A DNA stretch of 42,745 nucleotides from the NCBI GenBank assembly GCA_910586905.1, contig CAJUIV010000013.1, positions 1 to 42,745 on the forward strand. The letters are read 5' to 3'. The stretch comes from an uncultured Christensenellaceae bacterium (lineage in GTDB: Bacteria; Bacillota; Clostridia; Christensenellales; CAG-314). The notes below the pieces were generated by a model, which was not told the origin of the DNA, ran no database searches, and saw nothing but the letters and a program-made list of their open reading frames with translations. Positions 1-8,634 of this stretch are shown in pieces. The first letter of the stretch is position 1. Each line of letters begins with the position of its first letter. A program made the position numbers and the translations under genes.

Positions 1-54
1 GGAGGGTTTTACCCTCTAATGAAAAACCACCAGCTAGGCTGGTGGATTTTTATT
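1..54. repeat. Left copy of 54-bp terminal inverted repeat
   Basis: The first 54 bases equal the reverse complement of the last 54 (42692-42745) exactly, and base 55 differs. The unit contains two hairpins: GAGGGT/ACCCTC at about 2-16, and CCACCAG-N5-CTGGTGG at 27-45 followed by a T-rich run. It could act as a terminator as well as being a dispersed repeat. A contig that starts and ends in the same repeat is what an assembly break at a multi-copy element gives. No transposase lies next to either copy. Confidence 0.85.
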
Positions 55-63
55 GAGTAGTAT

Positions 64-91
64 TTGCAGATTTACAGTAATGTGATAAAAT
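64..91 (+). promoter_or_regulatory. Promoter for the methyltransferase, possibly leaderless
   Basis: TTGCAG (64-69), a 16-base spacer and TAAAAT (86-91). The -10 box ends only six bases before the ATG at 98, and no Shine-Dalgarno sequence lies between them. Transcription would therefore start at or next to the start codon. Confidence 0.5.
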
Positions 92-97
92 AAAAAT

Positions 98-1228
98 ATG
101 AAATTACTAGTTCCCTCAGCTTCCGGTATCGAAGCGGTAGTTAAAAGGCAGCTTGCATTGCTGGGATATCCAGACACGCGGGCGATAAACGGACGGGTTG
201 CCGTAGACGATTGCGATTGGACGGACGTGGCTCGTCTTAATATGTTTTTGCGCAGCGGCGAACGCGTTTTGATAAATTTGGCAGAGTTTACCGCAGCTAC
301 TTTCGACGAGCTGTTTGATGGCGTGCGTTCGGTCGATTGGTGTGATTTCGTTGATAAAAACGGCTGTGTTACCGTCGTTACCAAAACCGTTAACAGTAAG
401 TTGTTTGCGCATCACTCGGTACAATCAGTAGGAAAAAAAGCGGTAGTGTCCGTTTTACAAAACAAGTACGGTATTATTGACGAAAGCGGAGCGGAGTATA
501 AAGTAGAATTGGATATTACCAACGACGTTTGCTCCGTAAACTTAGATACTTCGGGCGTTGGGCTTCATAAACGCGGCTACAGAACTCTTCCGTACGACGC
601 TCCGTTAAAGGAAACGACAGCCTCGGCGCTGATTGATTTGTCGGTATGGAATCCCGACAAAACTTTTGCGGATTTGTTTTGCGGCAGCGGTACGTTGCCG
701 ATAGAGGCGGCAATGAAAGCCTTAAAAATAGCTGCGGGATATAACCGAAAATTCGCTTATCAAAAGTGGTCTTTGGCGGACGGCAGCGCTTACAAACGAG
801 CAAAAGACGAAGCCGAACAAATCCGCGTTGACCGCCCGCTAAACGTTATCGGAGCGGACGTGAGCGAAAAGGCAATCGAAATAGCGAAATTTCACGCAAA
901 GCAAGCCGGCGTAGAAAAGTATATAAAATTTAACGTACGCAAAGCGCAGGAGTTCGTTTCCCGTCAAAGTTTCGGCGTAAACGTCAGCAACCCTCCGTAC
1001 GGAGAGCGGCTTGGCGACGTTGAAGAAGTGAAACGAACGGCGAAAGATATGGGTAAATTGTATCGAACTCTCGATAATTGGAATTTTTATTTTCTGTCGC
1101 CGTATCAGGATTTCGAACGTGATTTCGGCAGACGCGCAAATAAAAAAAGATACTTGTATAACGCCGGTATAAAATGCTCTTACTATGCGTTTAACGGCGC
1201 TAAGCCGCAAAAAACCGACGGTAAATAA
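98..1228 (+). CDS. THUMP-domain class I SAM-dependent RNA methyltransferase (RlmL/YpsC-like)
   Basis: This 376-residue protein matches the N-terminal half of RlmL and the Firmicutes YpsC-type enzymes, which make N2-methylguanosine in 23S rRNA. Residues about 50-155 form the ferredoxin-like/THUMP RNA-binding region. The Rossmann methyltransferase domain follows, with the SAM-binding DLFCGSGTLPIEA near residue 192 and the catalytic NPPYGERLG near residue 298. The length fits the single-domain bacterial family, which lacks the RlmK half. The ATG at 98 is the first in frame and has no ribosome site, so a leaderless transcript is possible. The gene stands alone and faces the tldD-tldE pair across a convergent intergenic region. 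The methyltransferase class is secure; the exact rRNA target is inferred from the family. Confidence 0.9.
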   Translation: MKLLVPSASGIEAVVKRQLALLGYPDTRAINGRVAVDDCDWTDVARLNMFLRSGERVLINLAEFTAATFDELFDGVRSVDWCDFVDKNGCVTVVTKTVNSKLFAHHSVQSVGKKAVVSVLQNKYGIIDESGAEYKVELDITNDVCSVNLDTSGVGLHKRGYRTLPYDAPLKETTASALIDLSVWNPDKTFADLFCGSGTLPIEAAMKALKIAAGYNRKFAYQKWSLADGSAYKRAKDEAEQIRVDRPLNVIGADVSEKAIEIAKFHAKQAGVEKYIKFNVRKAQEFVSRQSFGVNVSNPPYGERLGDVEEVKRTAKDMGKLYRTLDNWNFYFLSPYQDFERDFGRRANKKRYLYNAGIKCSYYAFNGAKPQKTDGK

Positions 1229-1270
1229 TTATCCGTAACCGTATATGTTCAATTGAATCCAGTTAGTTCA

Positions 1271-1340
1271 TTTATAATATCGTAAAACAACATTGTAAAG
1301 CTCATTAAAATCCCGTTCAATGTTTTACGATGTAATAAAA
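1271..1340 (-). repeat. Palindromic intergenic repeat, inverted copy
   Basis: Read on the minus strand, this 70-bp unit aligns along its length with the three tandem units at 4382-4638. It starts with a TTACATCGTAAAAC-type arm and ends with a TTTTACGATATTATAA-type arm. The two ends are imperfect inverted repeats of each other, so the unit can fold into one long hairpin. It contains no coding sequence. Confidence 0.7.
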
Positions 1341-1378
1341 AACATATTACATCTAGTTAACCTATTTTTTTTAATATT

Positions 1379-1465
1379 AAAACCCCCTTGATGCAAAAAC
1401 TGAAATGCACCCCAAAAGTTAGACACTTTTGGAGGTGCATTTCAAAACTCGTCAAGAGGGTTTTT
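1379..1465. terminator. Bidirectional terminator built from an IS3-end-like palindrome
   Basis: The inner stem is formed by GAAATGCACC (1402-1411) and GGTGCATTTC (1434-1443), extended by AAAAG/CTTTT. The outer stem is AACCCCCTTGA (1381-1391) with TCAAGAGGGTT (1452-1462), flanked by A and T runs on both sides. It lies between two convergent genes and should end transcription in both directions. The half-sequence TGCACCCCAAAAGTTAGACA resembles IS3-family insertion-sequence ends, so this may be a remnant of fused element tips. Confidence 0.7.
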
Positions 1466-1486
1466 GTTTTAATTAAAGTTTTTCTG

Positions 1487-2713
1487 TTAAGCCTTATTTA
1501 CCAATTTCGCTTTGTAAACAAAATATTTGCGTCTGCCGAATTCGTAAAGCCCGTGTTCGCATACGCCGATAAAGTCTTTGCCGAGAATATCGAATAAGTT
1601 TCCCGTAATCGTAAATTCCGGCAGTTTACCTAGAAGTTTTCCGTCTTCAAATAAGTATGAAACGATAGACGGCATACTGATATCTCCGGACGGAGTCATA
1701 TCTCCGCCGCTGGTATTGGAAAGGAAAATCGTCTTGCCTTTTATGAGCTGAGCAAGGTTTTCGGCGGTGGACGTAACGTCGAAGCCTCCCATTCCCGCTT
1801 GCGGCACTCCGTTATACGACGCGCTTGCCGAGCCTAAATTGGCAGTATCGTACTGGATTGCGGATTTTTTTGTCGTTACAAGCGTTTGCAAAACTCCGTT
1901 TTTTATCACGCTGTTTACGTATTCTCTGTTTACAACGCCTTCCGCGTCGAAGAAAGGTATGTTTATTTGCCTTTCGGGCGAACGGTCTACAACTACGTTT
2001 AATGTTTCGTTAAAGACGCGTTGCCCTAACTTACCGTCCAAAATGGAAGATTTATTAAAATATAAGTCCGCAATAAAATGTTGTATAGCATATTGAAAAG
2101 GTTCGAAATTTCCTATAACCGTAACTTCGTCTTCGTCTATTTGCGGCAGATTGCGTAAAAACGCATCGCATTGCATTTTCACGTCGCGGCAGATTTTATC
2201 TTCGTCGAAACAATCGTCCTCGCAGCCGTAAAACTCGTCCATAATATTTGCCGAACCTTTGTACTTTATAGCTAAACTCAACATGAATTGGTTTCCCTTG
2301 TACGAAAGCGCGGCGCCGTCGCTGTTTTCGTATACCGTTTCCGTACTGTTAAGCATAATTTTGTTGCTAAACAAAAATTCGGGATTTTCTTTTGCAAGAC
2401 GGTCGAGTAAAGACGACATTTTTGGAATAAAGTCTTTTTCTCCGAAAATTTGTTTCGTCGTATCTATACTTATCGTCTTAGCTTCTTCGTGAGTTTCGGG
2501 ATAGGCGATACCTTGCGCGAGTTTCGTCTTTGCGGCGGTTTCCATTTCGGAAAAATCGGCGTTGCCGAGTCTGCCGTCAACGCCTATAGTTCCTTTATCG
2601 TAAACGCGTACGGTATTTTCCAAATCGTTATTTATGCGCAGCGATTCCACTTTGCTTGCAACCACGTTTATGCATTTCGACGTCGTTTTATTTATAATTT
2701 TTTCTGTTTTCAT
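1487..2713 (-). CDS. tldE: TldE/PmbA family protein, partner of TldD
   Basis: This 408-residue protein belongs to the PmbA/TldE branch of the U62 peptidase family. TldE forms a heterodimer with TldD; the complex degrades unfolded peptides and matures some modified peptides. As expected for TldE, it lacks the HExxxH zinc site found in its partner. The conserved C-terminal part is clear, with GGFDVTSTAENLAQLIKG and a SGGDMTPSGDISMPS stretch. The ATG at 2713 is chosen because AGGAGA precedes it at good spacing; an upstream ATG at 2791 has no ribosome site. It lies 144 bases downstream of tldD on the same strand, and both probably share the tldD promoter. Confidence 0.88.
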   Translation of the reverse strand: MKTEKIINKTTSKCINVVASKVESLRINNDLENTVRVYDKGTIGVDGRLGNADFSEMETAAKTKLAQGIAYPETHEEAKTISIDTTKQIFGEKDFIPKMSSLLDRLAKENPEFLFSNKIMLNSTETVYENSDGAALSYKGNQFMLSLAIKYKGSANIMDEFYGCEDDCFDEDKICRDVKMQCDAFLRNLPQIDEDEVTVIGNFEPFQYAIQHFIADLYFNKSSILDGKLGQRVFNETLNVVVDRSPERQINIPFFDAEGVVNREYVNSVIKNGVLQTLVTTKKSAIQYDTANLGSASASYNGVPQAGMGGFDVTSTAENLAQLIKGKTIFLSNTSGGDMTPSGDISMPSIVSYLFEDGKLLGKLPEFTITGNLFDILGKDFIGVCEHGLYEFGRRKYFVYKAKLVNKA

Positions 2714-2857
2714 ATATTGTCTCCTAATTATTTTGTTGCCTGATTGTTTCAAACAAAGACAGGCGCGAATTTGCCTTTTATAGTTTACCAATCACGTAAA
2801 CCGTTTCGGCAAAACGTTAGCGTAACGCGTTATTTCGCCGTATTTACGACGTCAAAC

Positions 2858-4192
2858 TTATTGTACGTTCATTTTGGAAACGCGTATGTGCGGTCCCCCC
2901 ATGCCTACGTTTAACGGATATTGCTCCATTTTGCCGCATCCGCCCGTAACGAAACTGAGCAGTTTTCTGTCGTTGCCCACTCCGTCTATAAGCCCAAGCA
3001 TTTCGAATACGTTGCCGGTTAAAACCGCTATTTTTACGGGGTCTCCGATTTTGCCGTCTACTATTTCGTATGCGATAGAAGGAGCTATCGTAAACGTGGA
3101 CATACCCGAACCGTGTTTGATTGAGTGTATATAGTACCCGTGCTTTATGTCTTTTAGTAAATCCTGAAGAGTTGACTCGCCGTTTTCGATAAAAGTGCTG
3201 GTCATACGTACTATCGGTTCGTAGTCGCAATTTATGGCGCGTGCGTTGCCCGTAAGTTCTTCGCCCAAAGCTGCGGCGGTAGCGGCGCTGTGCAGTCTGC
3301 CCGAAAGCACGCCGTTTTTTATTAAATAGGTATCGGTAGCTTTAGTTCCCTCGTCGTCGTAAGGAACGTATCCGCTTCCTTCGAATACTCCCGTCTCGCG
3401 TATCGTCAATATGTCGCTGCCGATTTTTTTGCCTATGGTCCATTCGCGGGCCATAGTTTCGTCGCCCAGCATAAAGTCCGCTTCGGACTTATGCCCGAAA
3501 CTTTCGTGCGCGAATACGCCCGTGGCTATCGGCGCAAGTATGACCGGATAACTGCCGGCAACTATAGGTTTTGCATTTTGAATGTAGTTTTCGCAGCGAT
3601 TTACAAATTCGGTCAGTTCGTTTTCGCTGTAACCGAGTTTTCCGAATTCGGTTTCGCATTTGGAAAGCTGTTCCTGTAACGTTTCTCCGTTGCAGTTAAA
3701 AATCATACCGTACGCTACGCCGCAGGTTTGGAAATCGTAAGTAATATCCGCTCCCTTGGACGAATAAAAACTGTATACCGAATGTCTGTCGATATAACGC
3801 GCGTTAGCAAAAGAACAGAAATCTGAAACCATACGTTTAGAAGTATCGAGTATAAGTTGCAGTTTGTCGTTAAGCGGAATGTTTCTTACGTTTGTTTTAT
3901 CGAATTTGACGATTTTATCCTTGTTAATTTGGTATTTTGCAACTATCGGGTGTTTTTCGATATCGGGGTTTTTCTGAGCGTAACCGTATAAATCGTCTAA
4001 GGATTGTTGAATACTGTTAATGTCGCTTGTCGAAGCGTAGTACCACATTTTGCCGTCGAATACGCGGATAAAAGCCTTTTTTTCTACGGTTTCTTTTGCT
4101 TCGTGCAGCGCTCCGTTTTGAAACAGAACGTTGGTTGCAAAACGGTCTTCGACGCGAACGTCGGCGTAGTAGCCTTGTTTGAATTTGTACAT
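2858..4192 (-). CDS. tldD: TldD family zinc metalloprotease
   Basis: This 444-residue protein is the catalytic TldD subunit. The zinc motif HESFGH is at residues 229-234. The typical downstream blocks follow (GYVPYDDEGTKA, SGRLHSA) and the C-terminus is GGPHIRVSKMNVQ. TldD acts with TldE in the cytoplasm as a peptidase on flexible peptides; in other bacteria the pair processes microcin B17 and CcdA, but no peptide precursor is visible here. The start at 4192 follows AAAGGAGGCAAT, a strong ribosome site. The family's usual length is about 450-480. The gene opens the tldD-tldE operon. Confidence 0.92.
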   Translation of the reverse strand: MYKFKQGYYADVRVEDRFATNVLFQNGALHEAKETVEKKAFIRVFDGKMWYYASTSDINSIQQSLDDLYGYAQKNPDIEKHPIVAKYQINKDKIVKFDKTNVRNIPLNDKLQLILDTSKRMVSDFCSFANARYIDRHSVYSFYSSKGADITYDFQTCGVAYGMIFNCNGETLQEQLSKCETEFGKLGYSENELTEFVNRCENYIQNAKPIVAGSYPVILAPIATGVFAHESFGHKSEADFMLGDETMAREWTIGKKIGSDILTIRETGVFEGSGYVPYDDEGTKATDTYLIKNGVLSGRLHSAATAAALGEELTGNARAINCDYEPIVRMTSTFIENGESTLQDLLKDIKHGYYIHSIKHGSGMSTFTIAPSIAYEIVDGKIGDPVKIAVLTGNVFEMLGLIDGVGNDRKLLSFVTGGCGKMEQYPLNVGMGGPHIRVSKMNVQ

Positions 4193-4234
4193 ATTGCCTC
4201 CTTTTACGATACTTAGCGTATCGAAATCGTATAA

Positions 4235-4263
4235 ATTATAACATATTATACACGATTGTACAA
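4235..4263 (-). promoter_or_regulatory. Promoter of tldD-tldE
   Basis: On the minus strand TTGTAC (4263-4258), a 17-base spacer and TATAAT (4240-4235). A short hairpin, GATAC-N5-GTATC, lies in the leader at about 4208-4222, just before the ribosome site. Confidence 0.65.
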
Positions 4264-4381
4264 TCAATCGGCAGTTGAGTTTGATGATTTTTTAATTTAC
4301 AAAATTAGATGTTTTTTTAAATCCGTTCCGAATTAAATTTTTATAACTATGCAAGCAATGAACCGAGGACGCTAAATGGTC

Positions 4382-4450
4382 TTAATTACATTGTAAAACG
4401 CTTGACGGAGTTTTATCGGAGCTAATGTCGTTATTTTACGATATAATTAA
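4382..4450 (+). repeat. Palindromic intergenic repeat, tandem copy 1
   Basis: The left arm TTAATTACATTGTAAAA and the reverse complement of the right arm, TTAATTATATCGTAAAA, match at 15 of 17 positions, and both differences are wobble-compatible. The 69-bp unit could form a long hairpin. The right arm contains a TATAAT hexamer. Confidence 0.75.
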
Positions 4451-4481
4451 GCAGTCAATCGGTTTAAAAATCTGTTTGATT

Positions 4482-4549
4482 TTAATTACGTTGTAAAACG
4501 TACAATCGAGCTTTATTGAAATTTACGGCGTTGTTTACGGTATAATTAA
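4482..4549 (+). repeat. Palindromic intergenic repeat, tandem copy 2
   Basis: This unit begins 100 bases after copy 1 and has the same arms (TTAATTACGTTGTAAAA and TTTACGGTATAATTAA) with a diverged centre. The spacers after copies 1 and 2 share a CAATCGGTTT/CTAATCGGTTT motif, so the full repeat is longer than the palindrome. Confidence 0.75.
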
Positions 4550-4572
4550 GTTTATCCCAAGCCTAATCGGTT

Positions 4573-4638
4573 TTAATTACGTCGAAAAACGTTTAAACGG
4601 GTTTAGTGTAAATTACGTTTTTTATTACGATATAATCA
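4573..4638 (+). repeat. Palindromic intergenic repeat, tandem copy 3
   Basis: This is the most diverged of the three units. It starts 91 bases after copy 2, with TTAATTACGTCGAAAAACG on the left and ATTACGATATAATCAC on the right. From its end to the promoter at 4721 nothing else is recognisable. Confidence 0.65.
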
Positions 4639-4720
4639 CGATTTCGTTTTTTATTGAAAGTTACGTGCGGCGTATTCGGTGCCGGACAAAATAATAGAAA
4701 ATCAAACTGTTAAAAGGTTA

Positions 4721-4749
4721 TAGACAAAGATAATCAAACAATGTATAAT
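4721..4749 (+). promoter_or_regulatory. Promoter of the GH3 glycosidase operon
   Basis: TAGACA (4721-4726), a 17-base spacer and TATAAT (4744-4749). The leader is about 35 bases. No operator or cre-like palindrome is evident around it. Confidence 0.6.
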
Positions 4750-4789
4750 ATATACGTAAAAATTTAACGTTTTTAGTTATATAACCGAG

Positions 4790-7156
4790 ATGACTATGGA
4801 AAATATTATTTCAAAAAATTTAATAAACGAATTGACGTCCGAAGAAAAAGTCTCGTTAACAACGGGTAAGGGTTGCTGGCAAACGGCTTTTGTGGAAAGG
4901 CTGAATGTCGCTTCGGTTACCGTCAGCGACGGACCGGTTGGCTTAAGAAAAGAAAACGGCCGTGAAACGGTGCCTTCCGTTTGCTTTCCTTCCGTTGCAA
5001 AACTTGCTTGCAGTTTCGATACGGCGTTGGTGCAGAAAGTGGGCGCGGCAATCGGCGAACAGTGCCGAGCCGAAGGAGTGAACGTTTTGCTTGCTCCCGG
5101 GCTGAATATAAAGCGAGACCCGCGTTGCGGACGTAATTTCGAGTATTTTTCGGAAGACCCTCTTTTAACTGCGGAACTTGCAAACGCATATATTGCCGGT
5201 GTAAAAAGTCAAGGCGTAGGCGTGTGCGTAAAGCATTTTGCGGCGAATAATCAAGAATACGGACGTATGACGTCGGACAGCATAGTAGACGAAAAAGCTT
5301 TAAGAGAAATTTATCTTAACGCATTCGAGCGCGTAATAAAAAAATCTTCTCCCGAAATGGTAATGTGTTCGTATAACAAACTCAACGGAGAGTATTGCTC
5401 TCAAAATAAAAGGCTTTTAACGGATATTTTACGAACCGAATGGGGGTTTAAAGGAGTTACGGTAAGCGATTGGGGAGCAACTGACGATAGAGTGAAAGGC
5501 ATCGCCGCGGGACTCGATTTGGAAATGCCCGAAGGAGATACTTCCTTCGTACTGCAAGCGTTAACGGACGGCAGACTTAACGCCGAGGACTTAAACAAAT
5601 CTGTCGAACGCGTGTTAGACCTGTCGCAGAAGTTTGCAAATCAAAGCGAGCGTATTGTGGATTTGGACAAACAGCGCGAACTGGCGCGTAAACTTTCCGC
5701 CGAAACGACCGTTTTGGTAAAAAACAACTGTAAGTTGCTGCCGCTTAAAAAGAACGATAAAATTACGGTAATAGGCGCATTGGCTCAAAATCCGGTTTAT
5801 CAGGGCGAAGGCAGCAGCAAAGTAAATTCCGTTAAATCGGATAACTTGCTGTCCGCTTTAAAACAGAGCGGCGTGGAATACGAGTATTTCGCGGGTTACG
5901 ATTTGAACGGATCGGATAACGAATCGCTTTTGGAAGAAGCGCGTCAAGCGGCGGTCAATGGCGACAAAATCGTACTCGTCGTAGGCGACAAACCCGATTT
6001 CGAGGGAGGCGACCGATTGAGATGGAGTTTGCCTGGTAATCAGCTCGAGTTAATCGACGCGGTAACTTCCGCTAACAGCAACGTCGTTTTGGTTTTACAG
6101 TGCGGCTCATCCGTTAACGCAGATTTCGTTCATTCCGTCAAGGCAATGTTAATCGATTATTACGGCGGCGAACAAAGCGGGCAGGCTTTATGCGACGCGC
6201 TGTACGGCGACGTCTGTCCTGTTGGCAGACTTGCGGAAACGTGGTATTCGTATTTGCCTAAACACAGCGAAAACTATTCCAAAGAATACAAACGCGTTTT
6301 ATATTCCGAAAGCATTTACGTCGGTTACAGATATACGACGACAGCCGATTTTCCCGTCGCGTTTCCTTTCGGATACGGACTTGGTTACGGGGAAATAAAA
6401 TGGGATAAACCCGTATTGATGCAAAAGGACTCTAAAAAAGACAAAGTAGCGGTCAACGTCGTTTTGACTAATACCGGCGAAAAAGACGACGCCGAAGTCG
6501 TGCAGATATACAGTACGAATTTAGACAACAAAGATTTCTGCGAGAGAAAAAAACTGGTAGCTTTTTCTAAAGTACGTTTAAAAGCAGGCGAAACAAAAAA
6601 CGTTTCTATAACCGTTCCTTTTAACGAGCTGGCGCATTATAACGTTGAAAAGGGCGAGTTTTGCATTAACGGAGGAAAATACGCGCTTACAGTCGGAAGA
6701 GACGCCAACGATGACCGCTTTGTTTTGAATTTCGACGTCGACGGAGAAAACGATACGGCGGATAATTCGGAAAAATATCCGTGCTACTATACTGTTAACG
6801 AGGAATTTTCGCCTTCGCCAAATCAATTTTTGCAGTTGTACGGAGCGCAAATCGACGAAGTAAAGCAAGCGGTAAACGTAAGCACGCCGCTTGAAGAAAT
6901 CAAAAACGGTTTCGTCGGAAAAATAACCGTCAAAAAATTGACGAAAGCTTGCGACGATAACTATAAACGTAACGTTTTGGCTCTGCCTTTAAGAGCGTTC
7001 GTGTCCAAATATTTATCTAAAGAAATGCTTTATACTTTGATAGATATGCTGAACGGAGCCGTATTTAAAAATCTGTTTAAATTTTATAAGCAATATATTG
7101 TTTGCAAAAAAGCTCGAAAGCGCGAAGAAAAGTTAGCGAAAAACGGCGCGCGTTAG
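4790..7156 (+). CDS. Glycoside hydrolase family 3, beta-glucosidase-like
   Basis: This 788-residue enzyme has the GH3 plan: an N-terminal TIM barrel, an alpha/beta sandwich and a C-terminal fibronectin-III-like domain at about residues 555-650. The substrate-binding KHFAANNQE is at 148-156. The nucleophile is Asp227 in the TVSDWGATDD block, preceded by MCSYNKLNG at 192-200. It hydrolyses beta-linked glucosides or xylosides from the non-reducing end; the sugar cannot be told from sequence. No signal peptide is present, so it acts in the cytoplasm on imported oligosaccharides. The region after residue 650 is the extra C-terminal tail seen in many Firmicutes GH3 enzymes. ATGs at 4790 and 4796 are both possible; the ribosome site is weak. 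An aldose epimerase follows 14 bases later, consistent with one sugar-use unit. Confidence 0.93.
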   Translation: MTMENIISKNLINELTSEEKVSLTTGKGCWQTAFVERLNVASVTVSDGPVGLRKENGRETVPSVCFPSVAKLACSFDTALVQKVGAAIGEQCRAEGVNVLLAPGLNIKRDPRCGRNFEYFSEDPLLTAELANAYIAGVKSQGVGVCVKHFAANNQEYGRMTSDSIVDEKALREIYLNAFERVIKKSSPEMVMCSYNKLNGEYCSQNKRLLTDILRTEWGFKGVTVSDWGATDDRVKGIAAGLDLEMPEGDTSFVLQALTDGRLNAEDLNKSVERVLDLSQKFANQSERIVDLDKQRELARKLSAETTVLVKNNCKLLPLKKNDKITVIGALAQNPVYQGEGSSKVNSVKSDNLLSALKQSGVEYEYFAGYDLNGSDNESLLEEARQAAVNGDKIVLVVGDKPDFEGGDRLRWSLPGNQLELIDAVTSANSNVVLVLQCGSSVNADFVHSVKAMLIDYYGGEQSGQALCDALYGDVCPVGRLAETWYSYLPKHSENYSKEYKRVLYSESIYVGYRYTTTADFPVAFPFGYGLGYGEIKWDKPVLMQKDSKKDKVAVNVVLTNTGEKDDAEVVQIYSTNLDNKDFCERKKLVAFSKVRLKAGETKNVSITVPFNELAHYNVEKGEFCINGGKYALTVGRDANDDRFVLNFDVDGENDTADNSEKYPCYYTVNEEFSPSPNQFLQLYGAQIDEVKQAVNVSTPLEEIKNGFVGKITVKKLTKACDDNYKRNVLALPLRAFVSKYLSKEMLYTLIDMLNGAVFKNLFKFYKQYIVCKKARKREEKLAKNGAR

Positions 7157-7170
7157 GCAAAGGAGCAAAA

Positions 7171-8175
7171 ATGATAACTCAACAATATTTCGATACCTAC
7201 GAAGGAAAAGAAATTAACGTTTATCAATTATCCGATAAAATCGACGTTTTAATTTGTCCTATAGGCGCTACTGTTTTGTCGATACGGGTTCCGGATCGTT
7301 TCGGTAAAAAAACCGACGTGTTGCTGTCGATGACGGAGTGCGCCGAAATCGCGAAAAACGACGCTTATATGGGGTCGGTAGTCGGACGCTGCGCAAACAG
7401 AATTTCGAACGGAAAGTTTAATTTAAACGGCGTTTCTTATCAGCTGACGCAAAACAAAGGGCAAAATCATTTGCACGGAGGCAACGTCGGTTTTAATCAA
7501 AAAGTATTCAAGCCTACTATCGACGGAGACAGCTTGCTTTTGGAACTTGACAGCCCCGACGGCGAGGAAGGTTATCCGGGAAATTTAAAAATAGTCGTGC
7601 GTTACAGCGTTAAGGGCAGTTCTTTCGCTATCGATTACTATGCCGCAAGCGATAAAGACACTCTGTTTAACCCTACAAGCCATTTGTATTTTAATTTAAA
7701 CGGCGAAAGCGACGGCAGTATTTTGGATAACGTAGTTCAGATAACCGCCGATAGCTACTTGCAGGTGGACGAAAACCTTATCCCGACGGAAAAAGCCGCC
7801 GTAGCAAACACGCCTTTCGATTTCAGTAAACCGAAACCGATAGGACAGGATATCGATTGCCAAGACGTTCAACTGAATATTGCCGGAGGCTACGACCACA
7901 ACTTTTGTTTGGAAGACGACCACGCCGCATGCGCGTATTCTACCAAAAGCGGAGTATGTTTGGACGTTTTTACCGATTGCTGCGGTTTGCAGTTTTATAC
8001 CGGAAATTTTTTAAACGGTCAGCAGGGAAAATCCGTTTACGATAGACGTAGCGGTTTTTGCATGGAGACTCAATTTTTTCCTAACGCAATAAACAATTCC
8101 GAATGGAAACAACCCGTTTTAAAAGCTGGAGAAAAATTCCACTCTTGCACGCAATACGTTTTTTCCACGCTTTAA
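7171..8175 (+). CDS. galM: Aldose 1-epimerase (galactose mutarotase)
   Basis: This 334-residue protein interconverts alpha and beta anomers of free aldoses. It carries the family blocks GRCANRI near residue 70, NHLHGG near 97 with the first catalytic-site histidine, NPTSHLYFNLNG near 168-179 with the second, and GGYDHNF near 237. The ATG at 7171 follows AAAGGAGCAAAA and lies 14 bases after the GH3 stop, so translation is likely coupled within one operon. Together the two enzymes release a sugar and equilibrate it for a kinase. The length is typical. Confidence 0.93.
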   Translation: MITQQYFDTYEGKEINVYQLSDKIDVLICPIGATVLSIRVPDRFGKKTDVLLSMTECAEIAKNDAYMGSVVGRCANRISNGKFNLNGVSYQLTQNKGQNHLHGGNVGFNQKVFKPTIDGDSLLLELDSPDGEEGYPGNLKIVVRYSVKGSSFAIDYYAASDKDTLFNPTSHLYFNLNGESDGSILDNVVQITADSYLQVDENLIPTEKAAVANTPFDFSKPKPIGQDIDCQDVQLNIAGGYDHNFCLEDDHAACAYSTKSGVCLDVFTDCCGLQFYTGNFLNGQQGKSVYDRRSGFCMETQFFPNAINNSEWKQPVLKAGEKFHSCTQYVFSTL

Positions 8176-8198
8176 AGTTTGGCAAAAAGAGGTATATA

Positions 8199-8633
8199 AT
8201 GTTACTGTTTTTTTATTTCGAGTCGGGCAAGGACGTTTTAATTTGGGTGATTTTAGCGGCTGTAATTTTCGCGGTTGCGGCTTTGATAACCAAAGCGGCG
8301 TTTGTTATTCGCAATAACAAAAAATATAAAGAAAATAAAAACGGCGGTCAAGATTTTTCTTTCGGGGACGACGCTTTCGACTTGGAAAGTAAATATACCG
8401 ACGACGGCTGTTTGATAATGCCGCGCGGAGTAAAGTATTCTGTAGGATTGAACGGTCAGCTTAAAGCCGGCGTATACGAATTACGTTCGGAAAACGCCGA
8501 CGTTAACGTATTTAAGGTGATTGTAAACGATACCGAAAAAGAATTCGCCGACGGAGACGTTGTGATTTTATCCGCGGGCGATGTGGTTTGTCCGACGTCT
8601 GAAACGCTGTTTGTCAAAATTCGGGAGGACTGA
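8199..8633 (+). CDS. Small membrane-anchored protein of unknown function
   Basis: The product is 144 residues. One membrane helix spans about residues 11-33 (VLIWVILAAVIFAVAALITK region), followed by a charged linker with Lys/Asn-rich segments and a predicted beta-rich C-terminal domain of about 80 residues. No family is recognised. The ATG at 8199 follows AAAGAGG. The gene starts 23 bases after galM and its stop ends one base before the ung start, so it sits inside the sugar/ung operon. The C-terminal part, with alternating hydrophobic residues and several Gly-Asp turns, looks like a small all-beta fold. No catalytic motif is seen. Confidence 0.7.
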   Translation: MLLFFYFESGKDVLIWVILAAVIFAVAALITKAAFVIRNNKKYKENKNGGQDFSFGDDAFDLESKYTDDGCLIMPRGVKYSVGLNGQLKAGVYELRSENADVNVFKVIVNDTEKEFADGDVVILSAGDVVCPTSETLFVKIRED

Positions 8634-8634
8634 T

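Noticed and set aside
1388..1597. Plus-strand reading frame of 69 codons
   Set aside because: It starts inside the terminator palindrome and runs antisense over the end of tldE; no ribosome site or family.
4382..4638. CRISPR array
   Set aside because: The three units are palindromic along their length, diverged from each other, and separated by spacers of unequal size that share sequence.
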